Source: an uncultured Flavobacteriales bacterium
GTDB lineage: Bacteria; Bacteroidota; Bacteroidia; Flavobacteriales_D; Sanyastnellaceae
Reading direction: 5' to 3'
Assembly: GCA_913057815.1 (NCBI GenBank)
Contig: CAJXOV010000012.1
Span: 1 to 13,525, forward strand
DNA length: 13,525 nucleotides
Part shown: positions 6,659-13,525 of the stretch, piece by piece
How the letters are laid out: the number at the start of each line of letters is the position of its first letter
How positions within the stretch are numbered: position 1 is the first letter of the stretch
Notes under the pieces: generated by a model
Database searches by the model: none
What the model was told of the DNA's origin: nothing
Seen by the model: only the letters and a program-made list of their open reading frames with translations
Made by a program: the position numbers and the translations under genes

Positions 6659-7060
6659 TTAAATAGCTCTCATTCTGTTGTTCCTTGCATTATGCTCCAC
6701 TTCAGCTAAACCTAATGCCTCCATCAATGGAGGCATGTACATCCCAAACCTTCCCTTTAATCCTTTCTTCAAGCCATAAAATCCTCCTACGGGATTATCT
6801 TCAGACCTTCCCCAGTGTTCAACTGTTCCTTCTTTGGTAACTACTTTCTCGTCTTTACTGCCCAGAAGCATCCAGTCTCCATGTTTTTTCAGCATCATAT
6901 GAAGGTCTTCAATAGCACGGTAATTATAATGAAGCACGGTTTTTCCAACGGTACAAACTATAATCTCTTCTCCATCTTTTTCACCAATATACATTTCATA
7001 TTCCGATGATAGTGGCGGTGTTTTGAGTTTCCAAGGGTTCTCTTTTGTCCTTTTTTCCAT
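6659..7060 (-). CDS. Conserved hypothetical protein (possibly DUF6855)
   Basis: 133-aa cytoplasmic protein without signal peptide or membrane segment. The sequence looks highly constrained: NPWKLKTPP near the N-terminus, IIVCTVGKTVLHYNYRAIEDL in the middle (about 33-53), HGDWMLLGSKDE, GTVEHWGRSEDNPVGGFYG, and a C-terminal EHNARNNRMRAI. From memory this matches a family annotated as DUF6855, but I cannot check the number. No catalytic motif is recognisable. It begins 19 nt after the TonB-dependent receptor stop and ends 5 nt before the peroxiredoxin-like gene, so it belongs to that run. Start: ATG at 7060, first in frame and followed by a lysine-rich leader. Confidence 0.85.
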   Translation of the reverse strand: MEKRTKENPWKLKTPPLSSEYEMYIGEKDGEEIIVCTVGKTVLHYNYRAIEDLHMMLKKHGDWMLLGSKDEKVVTKEGTVEHWGRSEDNPVGGFYGLKKGLKGRFGMYMPPLMEALGLAEVEHNARNNRMRAI

Positions 7061-7079
7061 GGTTATTTAACTACAAAAA

Positions 7080-9449
7080 TTAAAATTCTATTCTGTAGTT
7101 AAATGTAGGAAAAAGTCCTGTTTGAGTAGACACTCCTATTTCTGAAGTGTTCACATTGAAGAATTGATATTGGGGATTTTCTCTGTTTCCCACATTTTGA
7201 ATATTTAATGAAAGGCTGTGTGTTTTATTAGGAGCCATGATTTTATAGCTGAATCCAATATCTACTCTCATATATGTTCCCGCCCATCCTTCGTAAAGTT
7301 GGTCGGTTTTAAACATTGTTCTTTCTTCTGCCATAGATGCTTCTATATCTATAGGAGTTACACGGTTTCCGCCTGAAAGAGCGTACTTGGCATTTATTCC
7401 AAAGATATTTTTACCACTCTTCCCTACAGAAAACTCCTTTCCTCCTATGAGGTTTAACTGGTAGTTTCCGTTAAAACGGGTGTTGTAAATTTTTCCATCT
7501 TTAGGTGTAAATTTAGAATCGTAAAGTGAGCTGGTAACCATAAAATAATATTGTTCTGAGAAGAATTTCTCTAACGTTAAATCTATTCCTACGTTAGTTC
7601 CTGTTCCATCTGCCACAGCTTTATCTATTCCGATTATATCCCAAATGTCAGTAGCGTTTATTAATGATTCTCTACTGTCTGGAGCATCCTGGATAGGAAT
7701 ATCATATAGGTATTGGTAATAGATTTCTGATTTTAATCTCAGTTTTGGGCTGAACACGTAGTCATATCCTAACACTGCGTGAAAAGCTTTGGAAAGGCCT
7801 AGGTTGTTCTTTTGGTTGATTTCAAAATCTCCATAACTCCCTTCAAAAGTATATGTAGCCAAGTGTTCCATTTTGCTATGTAATCCAGCGGAAACGGCTA
7901 TGGTTTGTTTAGGATGCAATTTCCATTGCAACGCGGCTCTGGGTTCTATAGAGTTTTTATTATTCAGTGTCATCTGAGAATAATGAACTCCTGCATTTAG
8001 GGTCAACACATCCGTAATTCTATGTTTTACATGAGCGAATCCTTGAATGAGACCGGATTGACTTTTGTTCTTAAAATAACTTTCGTAAGAAATTCCTAAA
8101 GAATCGTATTGGTCCCATTGGTATTTGAAATTCATTAAGCTAGCTATTCCACCTGCTCTCAAAGTGGTTTTGGCATTTAGTTTTTGAGTATAAGTAGAGC
8201 TTACTCTAAATGTTCCGCTTTCAGTGTTCTCTATATCTTCCGGAATTTCTTTATAATCCAGAAAAGGATCCAAGTGATAGTCTGATTCTGCTAGGGTTTC
8301 GTAAGAACCCATTACTACTGTTTTCAAGTAATTATTATTGTTAAACAGTTTATTATGTCCTATTCCTACAGTTCCTACTTGTTGTTTTTCTAAGAAACCG
8401 TAAGCATCATCCTCAGGAAACTCCCACAGAGTAGAATCTGCATCTGGGGCTTCTATGGCCTCATTAATTCCTCCCAAACCAAATAATGAAAATGTCCCAA
8501 GTTTTGTGGTAGGCGAACTAATCTTAAAGGATAAATCCTGATAAGCAGGAAGTACATCACCAGTAGGGCTGATGCCTAACTTCTCTATCATGGCTAAGGT
8601 CGAATATCTGTAATTCACCAAATATGAACCTCCATTTTTGGCCAGTGGTCCTTCAGTTGCGAGTTCTATTCCCAGTAACCCAAACTGAAATGAATGCTCT
8701 CTTTTCTCAGTGTTTCCAGTTCTCATTTTTAAATCGAAAACTCCAGATAATGCATTTCCATATTCGGTAGGGAATGCTCCAGTATAAAAATCAGAGTTAG
8801 TAAGTGTGGTGCTGCTTAGCATGCTTATTCCCCCGCCTGAATTCCCCATAGCTCCGAAGTGGTTTGGATTAGGAATCTGTATTCCTTCTAGTTTCCACAT
8901 CACTCCACTAGGTGAGTTTCCTCTAATAACTATTTCATTAAATAAATCATCTGTAGAACCTACGGAAACTCCGGCATAATTTAAAGCCATACGGGCAGGG
9001 TCTGAAAGACTAGCTGCATATCGGCTGGACTCTTCTACAGAAAAACTTCTAGAGCTCACTGTGGCCATTTCATTCAGCGGCTTGGTTTTATCTTCTCCTG
9101 ATACTACTGCTTCCTGAAGGTTCAGAGTAGACTCAGTCATCTGCAGATTCAGAACTAATTCTTTACCTGATGTCACCAGAACACTGGCCATCATAACAGG
9201 CTCATATCCTATGAATGTAATTTCGAAATTGTGCCTTCCTACTGGAACATTTGTGATGAAAAATTTACCATTAACATCAGCTGTGGCTGTAGCTTGGGGC
9301 TCTATAGTGGTGATGTAGATGTTAGCTCCTATCAGTGGAGTCTGAGAGTCTGAATCTAGGATAGTTCCTTTTACAGTTTGAGTTAGATCTTGCGCGTGGC
9401 CATAGTGGCTCAATGCCAACAATAACAGAAAAATCAGAGGCTTTTTCAT
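7080..9449 (-). CDS. TonB-dependent outer-membrane receptor with carboxypeptidase-regulatory-like domain
   Basis: 789-aa outer-membrane transporter. A signal peptide covers residues 1-20 (cut after HAQ). A carboxypeptidase-regulatory-like beta-sandwich spans about 24-105 (VKGTILDSDSQTPLIGANIY, then DVNGKFFITNVPVGRHNFEI). A plug domain covers about 140-245, with IVIRGNSPSG at 173-182 and YGNALSGVFDLKMRTG at 230-245. A 22-strand-type barrel follows and ends with aromatic YRIEF at the C-terminus, as required for BAM insertion. No SusD-like partner is next to it, so it is not a standard polysaccharide locus. The substrate (metal chelate, peptide or other) is not evident. It leads the downstream run of small genes (19-nt gap) and has a 170-nt leader with inverted repeats. 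Length is normal. Confidence 0.93.
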   Translation of the reverse strand: MKKPLIFLLLLALSHYGHAQDLTQTVKGTILDSDSQTPLIGANIYITTIEPQATATADVNGKFFITNVPVGRHNFEITFIGYEPVMMASVLVTSGKELVLNLQMTESTLNLQEAVVSGEDKTKPLNEMATVSSRSFSVEESSRYAASLSDPARMALNYAGVSVGSTDDLFNEIVIRGNSPSGVMWKLEGIQIPNPNHFGAMGNSGGGISMLSSTTLTNSDFYTGAFPTEYGNALSGVFDLKMRTGNTEKREHSFQFGLLGIELATEGPLAKNGGSYLVNYRYSTLAMIEKLGISPTGDVLPAYQDLSFKISSPTTKLGTFSLFGLGGINEAIEAPDADSTLWEFPEDDAYGFLEKQQVGTVGIGHNKLFNNNNYLKTVVMGSYETLAESDYHLDPFLDYKEIPEDIENTESGTFRVSSTYTQKLNAKTTLRAGGIASLMNFKYQWDQYDSLGISYESYFKNKSQSGLIQGFAHVKHRITDVLTLNAGVHYSQMTLNNKNSIEPRAALQWKLHPKQTIAVSAGLHSKMEHLATYTFEGSYGDFEINQKNNLGLSKAFHAVLGYDYVFSPKLRLKSEIYYQYLYDIPIQDAPDSRESLINATDIWDIIGIDKAVADGTGTNVGIDLTLEKFFSEQYYFMVTSSLYDSKFTPKDGKIYNTRFNGNYQLNLIGGKEFSVGKSGKNIFGINAKYALSGGNRVTPIDIEASMAEERTMFKTDQLYEGWAGTYMRVDIGFSYKIMAPNKTHSLSLNIQNVGNRENPQYQFFNVNTSEIGVSTQTGLFPTFNYRIEF

Positions 9450-9513
9450 TCTAGATTAGGGTTGTCTTAATGCTTGACGAATGAAACAAATCATAGTTAC
9501 ATTATCCAAGCTA

Positions 9514-9537
9514 TTGGGTTTATGAGTAATAACCCAA
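9514..9537. repeat. Inverted repeat, 7-bp arms TTGGGTT/AACCCAA, 10-nt loop
   Basis: TTGGGTT at 9514-9520 and its exact reverse complement AACCCAA at 9531-9537 flank a 10-nt loop. It sits between the helicase stop and the receptor start, with no T-run right after it on the minus strand. It is therefore not a textbook intrinsic terminator. It may be a leader hairpin or a protein site. Confidence 0.55.
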
Positions 9538-9544
9538 AGACAAC

Positions 9545-9556
9545 TAACCTTGGTTA
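9545..9556. repeat. Near-palindrome CTAAC-CT-TGGTTAG region (arms CTAACC/GGTTAG)
   Basis: CTAACC is followed after two bases by GGTTAG, its reverse complement, around 9544-9557. The compact symmetry suits a dimeric regulator site better than an RNA hairpin, since a two-base loop is too tight. It lies about 95-105 nt upstream of the receptor ATG. Its role is unknown. Confidence 0.45.
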
Positions 9557-9619
9557 GGGTTGCATTTTTCTTTTCTGATTGAATAGTTTTTCTGCTCTGA
9601 AAAAAACAAAAACTAAGTT

Positions 9620-10924
9620 CTACCCCTGATTATCCCTAAGATAGACAGCCATCAGCTTCTCAGCTAACTCTTCTGTAGAAAGATGTTCTATTTCCGCTCG
9701 GAATTCATCTCTATAGCTCTGAGCTAATAATTCTCCTGGAACTGGCTTTTCTTTAGCCACTTTTCTAGCCCACAGAACTGCTCTGTTTATCAGTTGGTCT
9801 TGTGCGCTTGGCAAAGGAATCTGTGTCAATTCGAAATTCAACTCTTCCTGAATTTCAAGTAGCTTCTTTTTCTCCTCCTCAAAAACGAAAGTGATAGCTG
9901 TTCCTGTTTTTCCTGCTCTAGAAGTTCTTCCACTTCTATGAAGGTATGAATCTCTAGTGTCAGGAATGTGATATTGAATTACATGGGAAATATCATCTAC
10001 GTCCACTCCTCTAGAGGCTACATCTGTAGCTAAAAGTATGTCTATACTTCCAGCTTTAAACTGATCCATAATCTTATTCCTAAGCCCTTGAGGAAGATCT
10101 CCATGAATGGCTCCACTCTTGAATTTATTAGCAGAAAGCTGCTTGAATAATTTTTGCACACCAGACTTAGTTCTACAGAAAACGATAGACCTAGTTCCGC
10201 TGTATTTTTCTAAATAGTGAAGAAGTACGTTTAGCTTTTGTTCTGGAATTAACTCTAAGTATTCGTGAGAAATTCCTGTGCTGGTCTGATTGGCATCACC
10301 TATTTCTACTTGTTTTAGATTCTTGGTAAGCCTCGTTTCTATTATTTCATGAACACCTTCTGGCATGGTAGCAGAAAAAAGCCAAGTGGCATATTCTGTC
10401 TTTGCATTGGTCAGTATTTTATCTATATCAGCTTTAAATCCTGTAAGAAGCATTTTGTCAGCTTCGTCTAAAATGCAGTATTGCAACGCTGATAAATCAA
10501 CCAATTTACGCTCTATCAAATCCATCAAACGTCCTGGAGTAGCTATCAGTACTTGAGTATCTGCAGTTAAATCCTTCGTCTGAGATTTTAGTGAAATTCC
10601 ACCATAAATGGCAGCCACATGAACATCCTCCATGTAAACAGAAAGACCTTGCATCTCTTTTCCCATCTGCTCACAGAGCTCTCTGGTAGGAACTATAATT
10701 AGCGCCTGAATCTGTTTTTTATCACCTTCTATTCTCTGTAATAAGGGAATCCCGAAGGCAAAAGTTTTTCCAGTCCCAGTAGCCGACCTGCACACGAAAT
10801 CTCCATCATGAGTCAGCAAAAGAGGAATGGTTTTCTCCTGAACTTCAGTAGTTTTTTTAATGCCTTTTTCCTCGAGTACTTTTCTAATACCTTCGTGAAC
10901 CTTAGTCTTAGTGAATGTTTTCAT
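9620..10924 (-). CDS. DEAD-box ATP-dependent RNA helicase
   Basis: 434-aa RNA helicase with the full motif set in order: Q-motif region GIKKTTEVQEKTIP (21-34), motif I SATGTGKT (47-54), Ia PTREL (79-83), Ib TPGR (129-132), II DEAD (153-156), III SAT (184-186), IV IVFCRT, V ATDVASRG (299-306) and VI HRSGRTSRAG (329-338). The two RecA domains fill ~375 residues. The remaining ~60-residue tail is short and acidic, without the basic/RG-rich or DbpA-type extension of many bacterial homologues. It probably remodels structured RNA (ribosome assembly, mRNA decay or cold response); which one cannot be told. It starts 6 nt after the SDR gene and is likely co-transcribed with it. Confidence 0.96.
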   Translation of the reverse strand: MKTFTKTKVHEGIRKVLEEKGIKKTTEVQEKTIPLLLTHDGDFVCRSATGTGKTFAFGIPLLQRIEGDKKQIQALIIVPTRELCEQMGKEMQGLSVYMEDVHVAAIYGGISLKSQTKDLTADTQVLIATPGRLMDLIERKLVDLSALQYCILDEADKMLLTGFKADIDKILTNAKTEYATWLFSATMPEGVHEIIETRLTKNLKQVEIGDANQTSTGISHEYLELIPEQKLNVLLHYLEKYSGTRSIVFCRTKSGVQKLFKQLSANKFKSGAIHGDLPQGLRNKIMDQFKAGSIDILLATDVASRGVDVDDISHVIQYHIPDTRDSYLHRSGRTSRAGKTGTAITFVFEEEKKKLLEIQEELNFELTQIPLPSAQDQLINRAVLWARKVAKEKPVPGELLAQSYRDEFRAEIEHLSTEELAEKLMAVYLRDNQG

Positions 10925-10930
10925 GAAATC

Positions 10931-11635
10931 TTAAAATGGATTAGTAGCCCACACTGTTACTTCTGGAATAAATCCTCTATCATCCATTTCTATAACAGAA
11001 CAGATGGTGTGAGCTATCTCTACAGGAGAAAGTTTGTTGGCCTCTTCGGCTTTTTCTTCTCTAGAATCTACATTGAAAGCAGTGGTTACTTCGCTCGGGT
11101 TTACTAGACATACTCTGATGTTTTCTTTTCTTAGTTCAGCCTGCCAGCATTGGGTCATGGAGCGCACCGCGAATTTAGAAGCCGAATAAACCGTTCCTCT
11201 ACCAAAACCTTTTTGCGCAGCTGTAGAACCGATATTTATGATGGTTCCAGCCTGAGCTTCTTTCATTGGTTTAACTACTTCTTGGGTTAATAATGCCAAT
11301 CCAAAAACATTGGTGTTGAACACTTTGTTAAAATTGTCTGGAGTAATATCACCTAAAATCGGGAAATCTCCTATTCCTGCATTATTTAGCAGCACATCTA
11401 CTTTTCCTCCCAGAGCTGCTATGCATTCAGCAGCTTTATCTTTTATAGAATCCAGGTCTGAAATATCGAAAACCACCGCTTTAGCACCCGTGGCAGCAGC
11501 TGCAGCTTCTAAAGTTTCTTTGTTTCGGCCGGTGATTACCACATTGGCTCCTTTATCCACTAGCTGTTTAGCCGTTTCTTTCCCTATTCCTAAGCTTCCG
11601 CCAGTCACTAAAATGTTTGCTCCTTTGATGTTCAT
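10931..11635 (-). CDS. Short-chain dehydrogenase/reductase (classical SDR)
   Basis: 234-aa NAD(P)-dependent oxidoreductase when started at the ATG at 11635. The Rossmann fold has TGGSLGIG at 11-18, NNAG at 84-87 and N109. The catalytic triad is S137, Y150 and K154 (YSASK), with the usual 13- and 4-residue spacing. R37 after the second strand favours NADP(H), which is an inference. The substrate is unknown; the NIGSTAAQKGFGRGTVYSASK region is typical of generic SDRs. A TTG at 11659 would add eight residues (QREKRQR), but that TTG lies inside the -7 promoter box TACCTTTG, so the ATG is preferred. The DEAD-box helicase gene starts 6 nt downstream. An S1-domain gene diverges from the same 91-nt intergenic region. 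Confidence 0.94.
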   Translation of the reverse strand: MNIKGANILVTGGSLGIGKETAKQLVDKGANVVITGRNKETLEAAAAATGAKAVVFDISDLDSIKDKAAECIAALGGKVDVLLNNAGIGDFPILGDITPDNFNKVFNTNVFGLALLTQEVVKPMKEAQAGTIINIGSTAAQKGFGRGTVYSASKFAVRSMTQCWQAELRKENIRVCLVNPSEVTTAFNVDSREEKAEEANKLSPVEIAHTICSVIEMDDRGFIPEVTVWATNPF

Positions 11636-11656
11636 TCGCTGTCTTTTTTCGCGTTG

Positions 11657-11664
11657 CAAAGGTA
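11657..11664 (-). promoter_or_regulatory. Bacteroidota -7 box TACCTTTG for the SDR-helicase operon
   Basis: On the minus strand, TACCTTTG is an exact match to the Bacteroidota sigma consensus TAnnTTTG. A TTG 23 nt further upstream (ATTGGCGG) could be the -33 element, at the long end of the usual spacing. Transcription would begin about 15 nt before the SDR ATG at 11635. Confidence 0.6.
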
Positions 11665-11702
11665 ATAGGTTATCCCGTCAAAACCGCCAATATAAAAGAG
11701 TG

Positions 11703-11710
11703 TATCTTCG
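11703..11710 (+). promoter_or_regulatory. Candidate -7 box TATCTTCG for the S1-domain gene
   Basis: TATCTTCG differs from TAnnTTTG at one base, a variant common in flavobacterial promoters. It lies 16 nt before the ATG at 11727, giving a very short 5' leader. No convincing -33 TTG is seen at the expected distance. Confidence 0.45.
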
Positions 11711-11726
11711 TTTGGAAAGCAGGCAA

Positions 11727-12023
11727 ATGGCATTGGAAATTACGGAAGAAGAAAAAACTAAAATCAATAGAGAGTTTCCCATAGGAAAAGTTTTAGAGGG
11801 GCGCGTTATAAAACATTGGCCTTTTGGTGTTTTTCTAGATATAGAGCATGAGTCATTCATAGGTCTAATAAGAATAGTAGACATGGGATTTAAATCTCCA
11901 GCTAATTCTGATATGTTCCCTAAGATAGGGTCGTTGGTAGAAGGAGAAATTCTCGGTTGTGATTTTAGTAATGGCCAAGTAGTATTGAAAAGTGATTTTG
12001 GAAAAAGGAAAATTGGAAATTAG
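11727..12023 (+). CDS. Small S1-domain RNA-binding protein
   Basis: 98-aa protein that is almost entirely one S1/OB-fold domain (about residues 18-88). Strand 1 reads GKVLEGRVIKHWPFGVFLDI, with the aromatic W31/F33/F36 face used to bind RNA, followed by FIGLIRIVDM and a C-terminal VEGEILGCDFSNGQVVLKS. It probably binds RNA or the ribosome; no catalytic part is present. A longer frame upstream runs antisense through the SDR gene and has no support, so the ATG at 11727 is chosen. This also fits the -7 box at 11703-11710. It diverges from the SDR-helicase operon, and an RNA helicase next to an RNA-binding protein hints at a shared RNA role, without proof. Confidence 0.83.
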   Translation: MALEITEEEKTKINREFPIGKVLEGRVIKHWPFGVFLDIEHESFIGLIRIVDMGFKSPANSDMFPKIGSLVEGEILGCDFSNGQVVLKSDFGKRKIGN

Positions 12024-12075
12024 TCAGTTGACTTCATTCATTGCTTTGTTATTCAGCACATCCTAATCCTCTTCA

Positions 12076-12083
12076 TATATTTG
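12076..12083 (+). promoter_or_regulatory. Bacteroidota -7 box TATATTTG
   Basis: TATATTTG is an exact TAnnTTTG match in the 115-nt gap after the S1 gene, 55 nt before the ATG at 12139. The nearest TTTG upstream (12045-12048) is 27 nt away, longer than usual for a -33 element. The following gene therefore likely has its own promoter. No terminator hairpin with a T-run is seen in this gap. Confidence 0.6.
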
Positions 12084-12138
12084 TGGTAAAACTGAAAAGA
12101 CCCACTTTTTATTATTGATCCAAATCTTAGGATAAATA

Positions 12139-13176
12139 ATGATAAAACAAACTGTGAAAATGAATTTAAACCGTTGGCTGATTTTATCCTTTTTTATCCT
12201 GTTTACAAATTTGATCTTCGCTCAGAGGAATTATGATATTGCTATTCCTGCCGTTCCTATGGAAATTGAAAATTGTTATTTTCAAATTGAGCAGATTCAA
12301 GATTTAAGAATAGATACTTCAAAAATAGGGATAGTAAGAAAAGGTGCTTTTAATACAATAGCTGATGGAACTCTTAGCTCTTCATTACCTGAAACGTTAA
12401 ACAACCTTTTTTCTCAAGTTTTAAAAACAGAATCAGACTACACACCATTAGTAATGGTTATTCATGAGTTTTATATTCACGAAACGGATGTTAAAGGCTC
12501 AGAGCAATATGTTTTGAATTCCAACATTCAATTCCTTCACGAGGGAGAAATAGTCTTTACATATGAAAATGTCAATTTCAGAAGAGCTCAAAATGCACTT
12601 AATAAACATGGCGAAAATATTTTTCTAGCACTTGAAATGTGTTTGCAAGAATTGAGCAAGGTTCTTTATGATAAGGGCCTGTATAGTGATTTACCCTTCA
12701 AATACTCTTCTAAAAAAGAAAGTCAATCAAGAGAAGAATACGACTATGGAATTTCTGAAGAAAAAAGCCCAGTCAGCATTGAAGATAGAAATGTGACTGC
12801 TTTAGGCTACCAAATTGGAGGGTGGAATTTAATAGGTTTCGATTATGAAATAAGGGCTACAGATGTGATAGGTTTTCATTTTGGAGCTGGATTTAGAGGG
12901 TTTACTGTAGGTACAAAGCTTCACCTAAGAGATGAAAAGAAAGCTCCATTTTTTAATGCCAGTTATAAAGATGGTGGGTTTGGCTTAATTAAAACTGCTG
13001 GAGTTGAATATGGAGGAACCGTGTTCAGTTTAAATAAAAATTCTGACTTAGATCTAATTGCCCAAATAGGTATACAAGGAATTCTAGAAATAGACTCACA
13101 GTTTGAAAACACGCTTTTCGGAGCTCAAGACGCTCCTGATGCCATGATTTCTATAGGTATTGGACTATCTTGGTGA
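12139..13176 (+). CDS. Secreted/periplasmic protein of unknown function
   Basis: 345-aa protein with a signal peptide. From the second methionine (residue 8, base 12160) it reads MNLNRWLILSFFILFTNLIF then AQ, an ideal 22-residue signal; the first ATG only lengthens the n-region, so 12160 may be the true start. Residues ~30-180 look like an alternating strand/helix domain (IQDLRIDTSKIGIVRKG, VMVIHEFYIHETD, then a helical LALEMCLQELSKVLYD). Residues ~180-215 are a charged, serine/glutamate-rich linker. Residues ~216-345 are glycine-rich with alternating hydrophobic residues (YQIGGWNLIGFDYEI, FHFGAGFRGFTVG), suggesting a small beta-barrel or outer-membrane-associated domain. I recognise no named family. 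It is preceded by its own -7 box and followed by a 43-nt gap. Confidence 0.8.
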   Translation: MIKQTVKMNLNRWLILSFFILFTNLIFAQRNYDIAIPAVPMEIENCYFQIEQIQDLRIDTSKIGIVRKGAFNTIADGTLSSSLPETLNNLFSQVLKTESDYTPLVMVIHEFYIHETDVKGSEQYVLNSNIQFLHEGEIVFTYENVNFRRAQNALNKHGENIFLALEMCLQELSKVLYDKGLYSDLPFKYSSKKESQSREEYDYGISEEKSPVSIEDRNVTALGYQIGGWNLIGFDYEIRATDVIGFHFGAGFRGFTVGTKLHLRDEKKAPFFNASYKDGGFGLIKTAGVEYGGTVFSLNKNSDLDLIAQIGIQGILEIDSQFENTLFGAQDAPDAMISIGIGLSW

Positions 13177-13219
13177 TTGATAATATTTTTGATTCATTGA
13201 TTAAACAAATTAAAAATTC

Positions 13220-13525
13220 GTGAGAAACATCAATTACAAACCAAAAAAAAAGCCTACGCCTTGGCGAAAAGTATCCATGGCTTCATGGCGGCCTACTGGT
13301 GATTCTTCTACTTATTGTTTAGATGATTTAGAAATGGATATGGCGTTACTCTATTGTAAAACTCAGGACGTGAATCTTTATAGTTTGGTCATCAAAGCCT
13401 TATCGATGACTATAGAAAAGCATCCAAAAATCAACAGCACAGTTCGATGGTGGAATATCAGAGAACGAAAAGATCTTTCGATTTTCTTTCATACTATAAA
13501 AGACGCAAAAAGCGATGATTTAAGT
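13220..13525 (+). CDS. 2-oxoacid dehydrogenase E2-type acyltransferase domain protein, 5' part only
   Basis: Partial gene; 102 codons are visible and the frame is open to the window end. The sequence RKVSMASWRPTGDSSTYC, then LEMDMALLYC, LYSLVIKALSMTIEKHPKIN, STVRWWNIRERKDLSIFFHT and DAKSDDLS follows the N-terminal half of the catalytic domain of 2-oxoacid dehydrogenase E2 acyltransferases (the chloramphenicol-acetyltransferase fold). The lipoyl and E1/E3-binding domains are absent, so it is a stand-alone acyltransferase-like protein rather than a complex subunit. The HxxxD active site lies beyond the window. The start is taken as GTG at 13220: an in-frame stop lies 9 nt upstream, and the first ATG (13276 area) would cut off the conserved PTPWRKVS segment. 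A nine-A run lies at 13243-13251. Confidence 0.72.
   Translation, partial: MRNINYKPKKKPTPWRKVSMASWRPTGDSSTYCLDDLEMDMALLYCKTQDVNLYSLVIKALSMTIEKHPKINSTVRWWNIRERKDLSIFFHTIKDAKSDDLS

Larger units (their letters stand above)
9450..9619 (-). promoter_or_regulatory. Leader/promoter region of the TonB-dependent receptor gene
   Basis: A 170-nt gap between the helicase stop and the receptor start, holding no ORF I would support. It contains inverted repeats (see 9514-9537 and 9545-9556) and the direct repeat TTAGGGTTG at 9456-9464 and 9554-9562. It also has GTTGTCTT (9461-9468) matched by its complement AAGACAAC (9537-9544), which could close a long stem around the inner hairpin. A weak promoter-like TATGATTTG lies on the minus strand around 9488-9496, without a good -33 element. 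Either the helicase terminator or a structured receptor 5' leader could explain the repeats. Confidence 0.4.

Noticed and set aside
11636..11659. TTG start for the SDR gene adding eight residues
   Set aside because: The TTG overlaps an exact -7 promoter box, and the ATG at 11635 gives the normal SDR N-terminus.
11310..11726. N-terminal extension of the S1-domain ORF
   Set aside because: It is antisense to the SDR gene, and only the part from the ATG at 11727 looks like a protein domain.

Overview
The window is an AT-rich piece of a Bacteroidota chromosome, most likely from a Flavobacteriia-like organism. The evidence is a TonB-dependent receptor with a carboxypeptidase-regulatory-like N-terminal domain, Bacteroidota-type -7 promoter boxes (TAnnTTTG), start codons without clear Shine-Dalgarno sequences, and short outer-membrane or secreted proteins. 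I see no rRNA, tRNA, CRISPR array, insertion sequence or phage gene. The first 24 bases are not biological: they match the end of an Illumina Nextera (Tn5) read-2 adapter, so the window starts at an untrimmed contig end.

Minus strand, 83-11635, read from right to left: (a) an SDR oxidoreductase followed by a DEAD-box RNA helicase, 6 nt apart; (b) a 170-nt gap with inverted repeats that forms the leader of a TonB-dependent receptor; (c) behind the receptor, a tightly packed run of a 133-aa conserved protein, a membrane-anchored peroxiredoxin-like protein, a GNAT acetyltransferase, a VOC/glyoxalase-fold protein and a Crp/Fnr-type regulator, with gaps of 19 nt or less and several stop/start overlaps; (d) an SRPBCC protein whose upstream region carries a perfect 16-bp palindrome containing an FNR-like site, TTGAC-N4-GTCAA, overlapping the 3' end of the regulator gene; (e) an alpha/beta-hydrolase lipoprotein, a 45-aa single-pass membrane protein whose start overlaps the lipoprotein stop, a secreted CAP/SCP-domain protein, and a small J-domain protein.

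Plus strand, 11727-13525: a 98-aa S1-domain protein divergent from the SDR gene, a secreted protein of unknown function with a clear -7 box, and the 5' part of a stand-alone 2-oxoacid-dehydrogenase E2-type acyltransferase cut by the window end.

The most notable structures are the CAP-protein gene and the CRP/FNR palindrome. The CAP reading frame ends in TAA at 1428-1426, but the same frame stays open through the downstream ORF, as expected of one 776-residue gene broken by a single nonsense codon (or read through). The palindrome matches the recognition-helix residues (E..SR) of the neighbouring regulator. Most of the rest looks like ordinary flavobacterial chromosome. The peroxiredoxin/GNAT/VOC/Crp/SRPBCC cluster could be a small stress or detoxification unit, but that is inference from context. 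I do not see a convincing new defence or mobile system.
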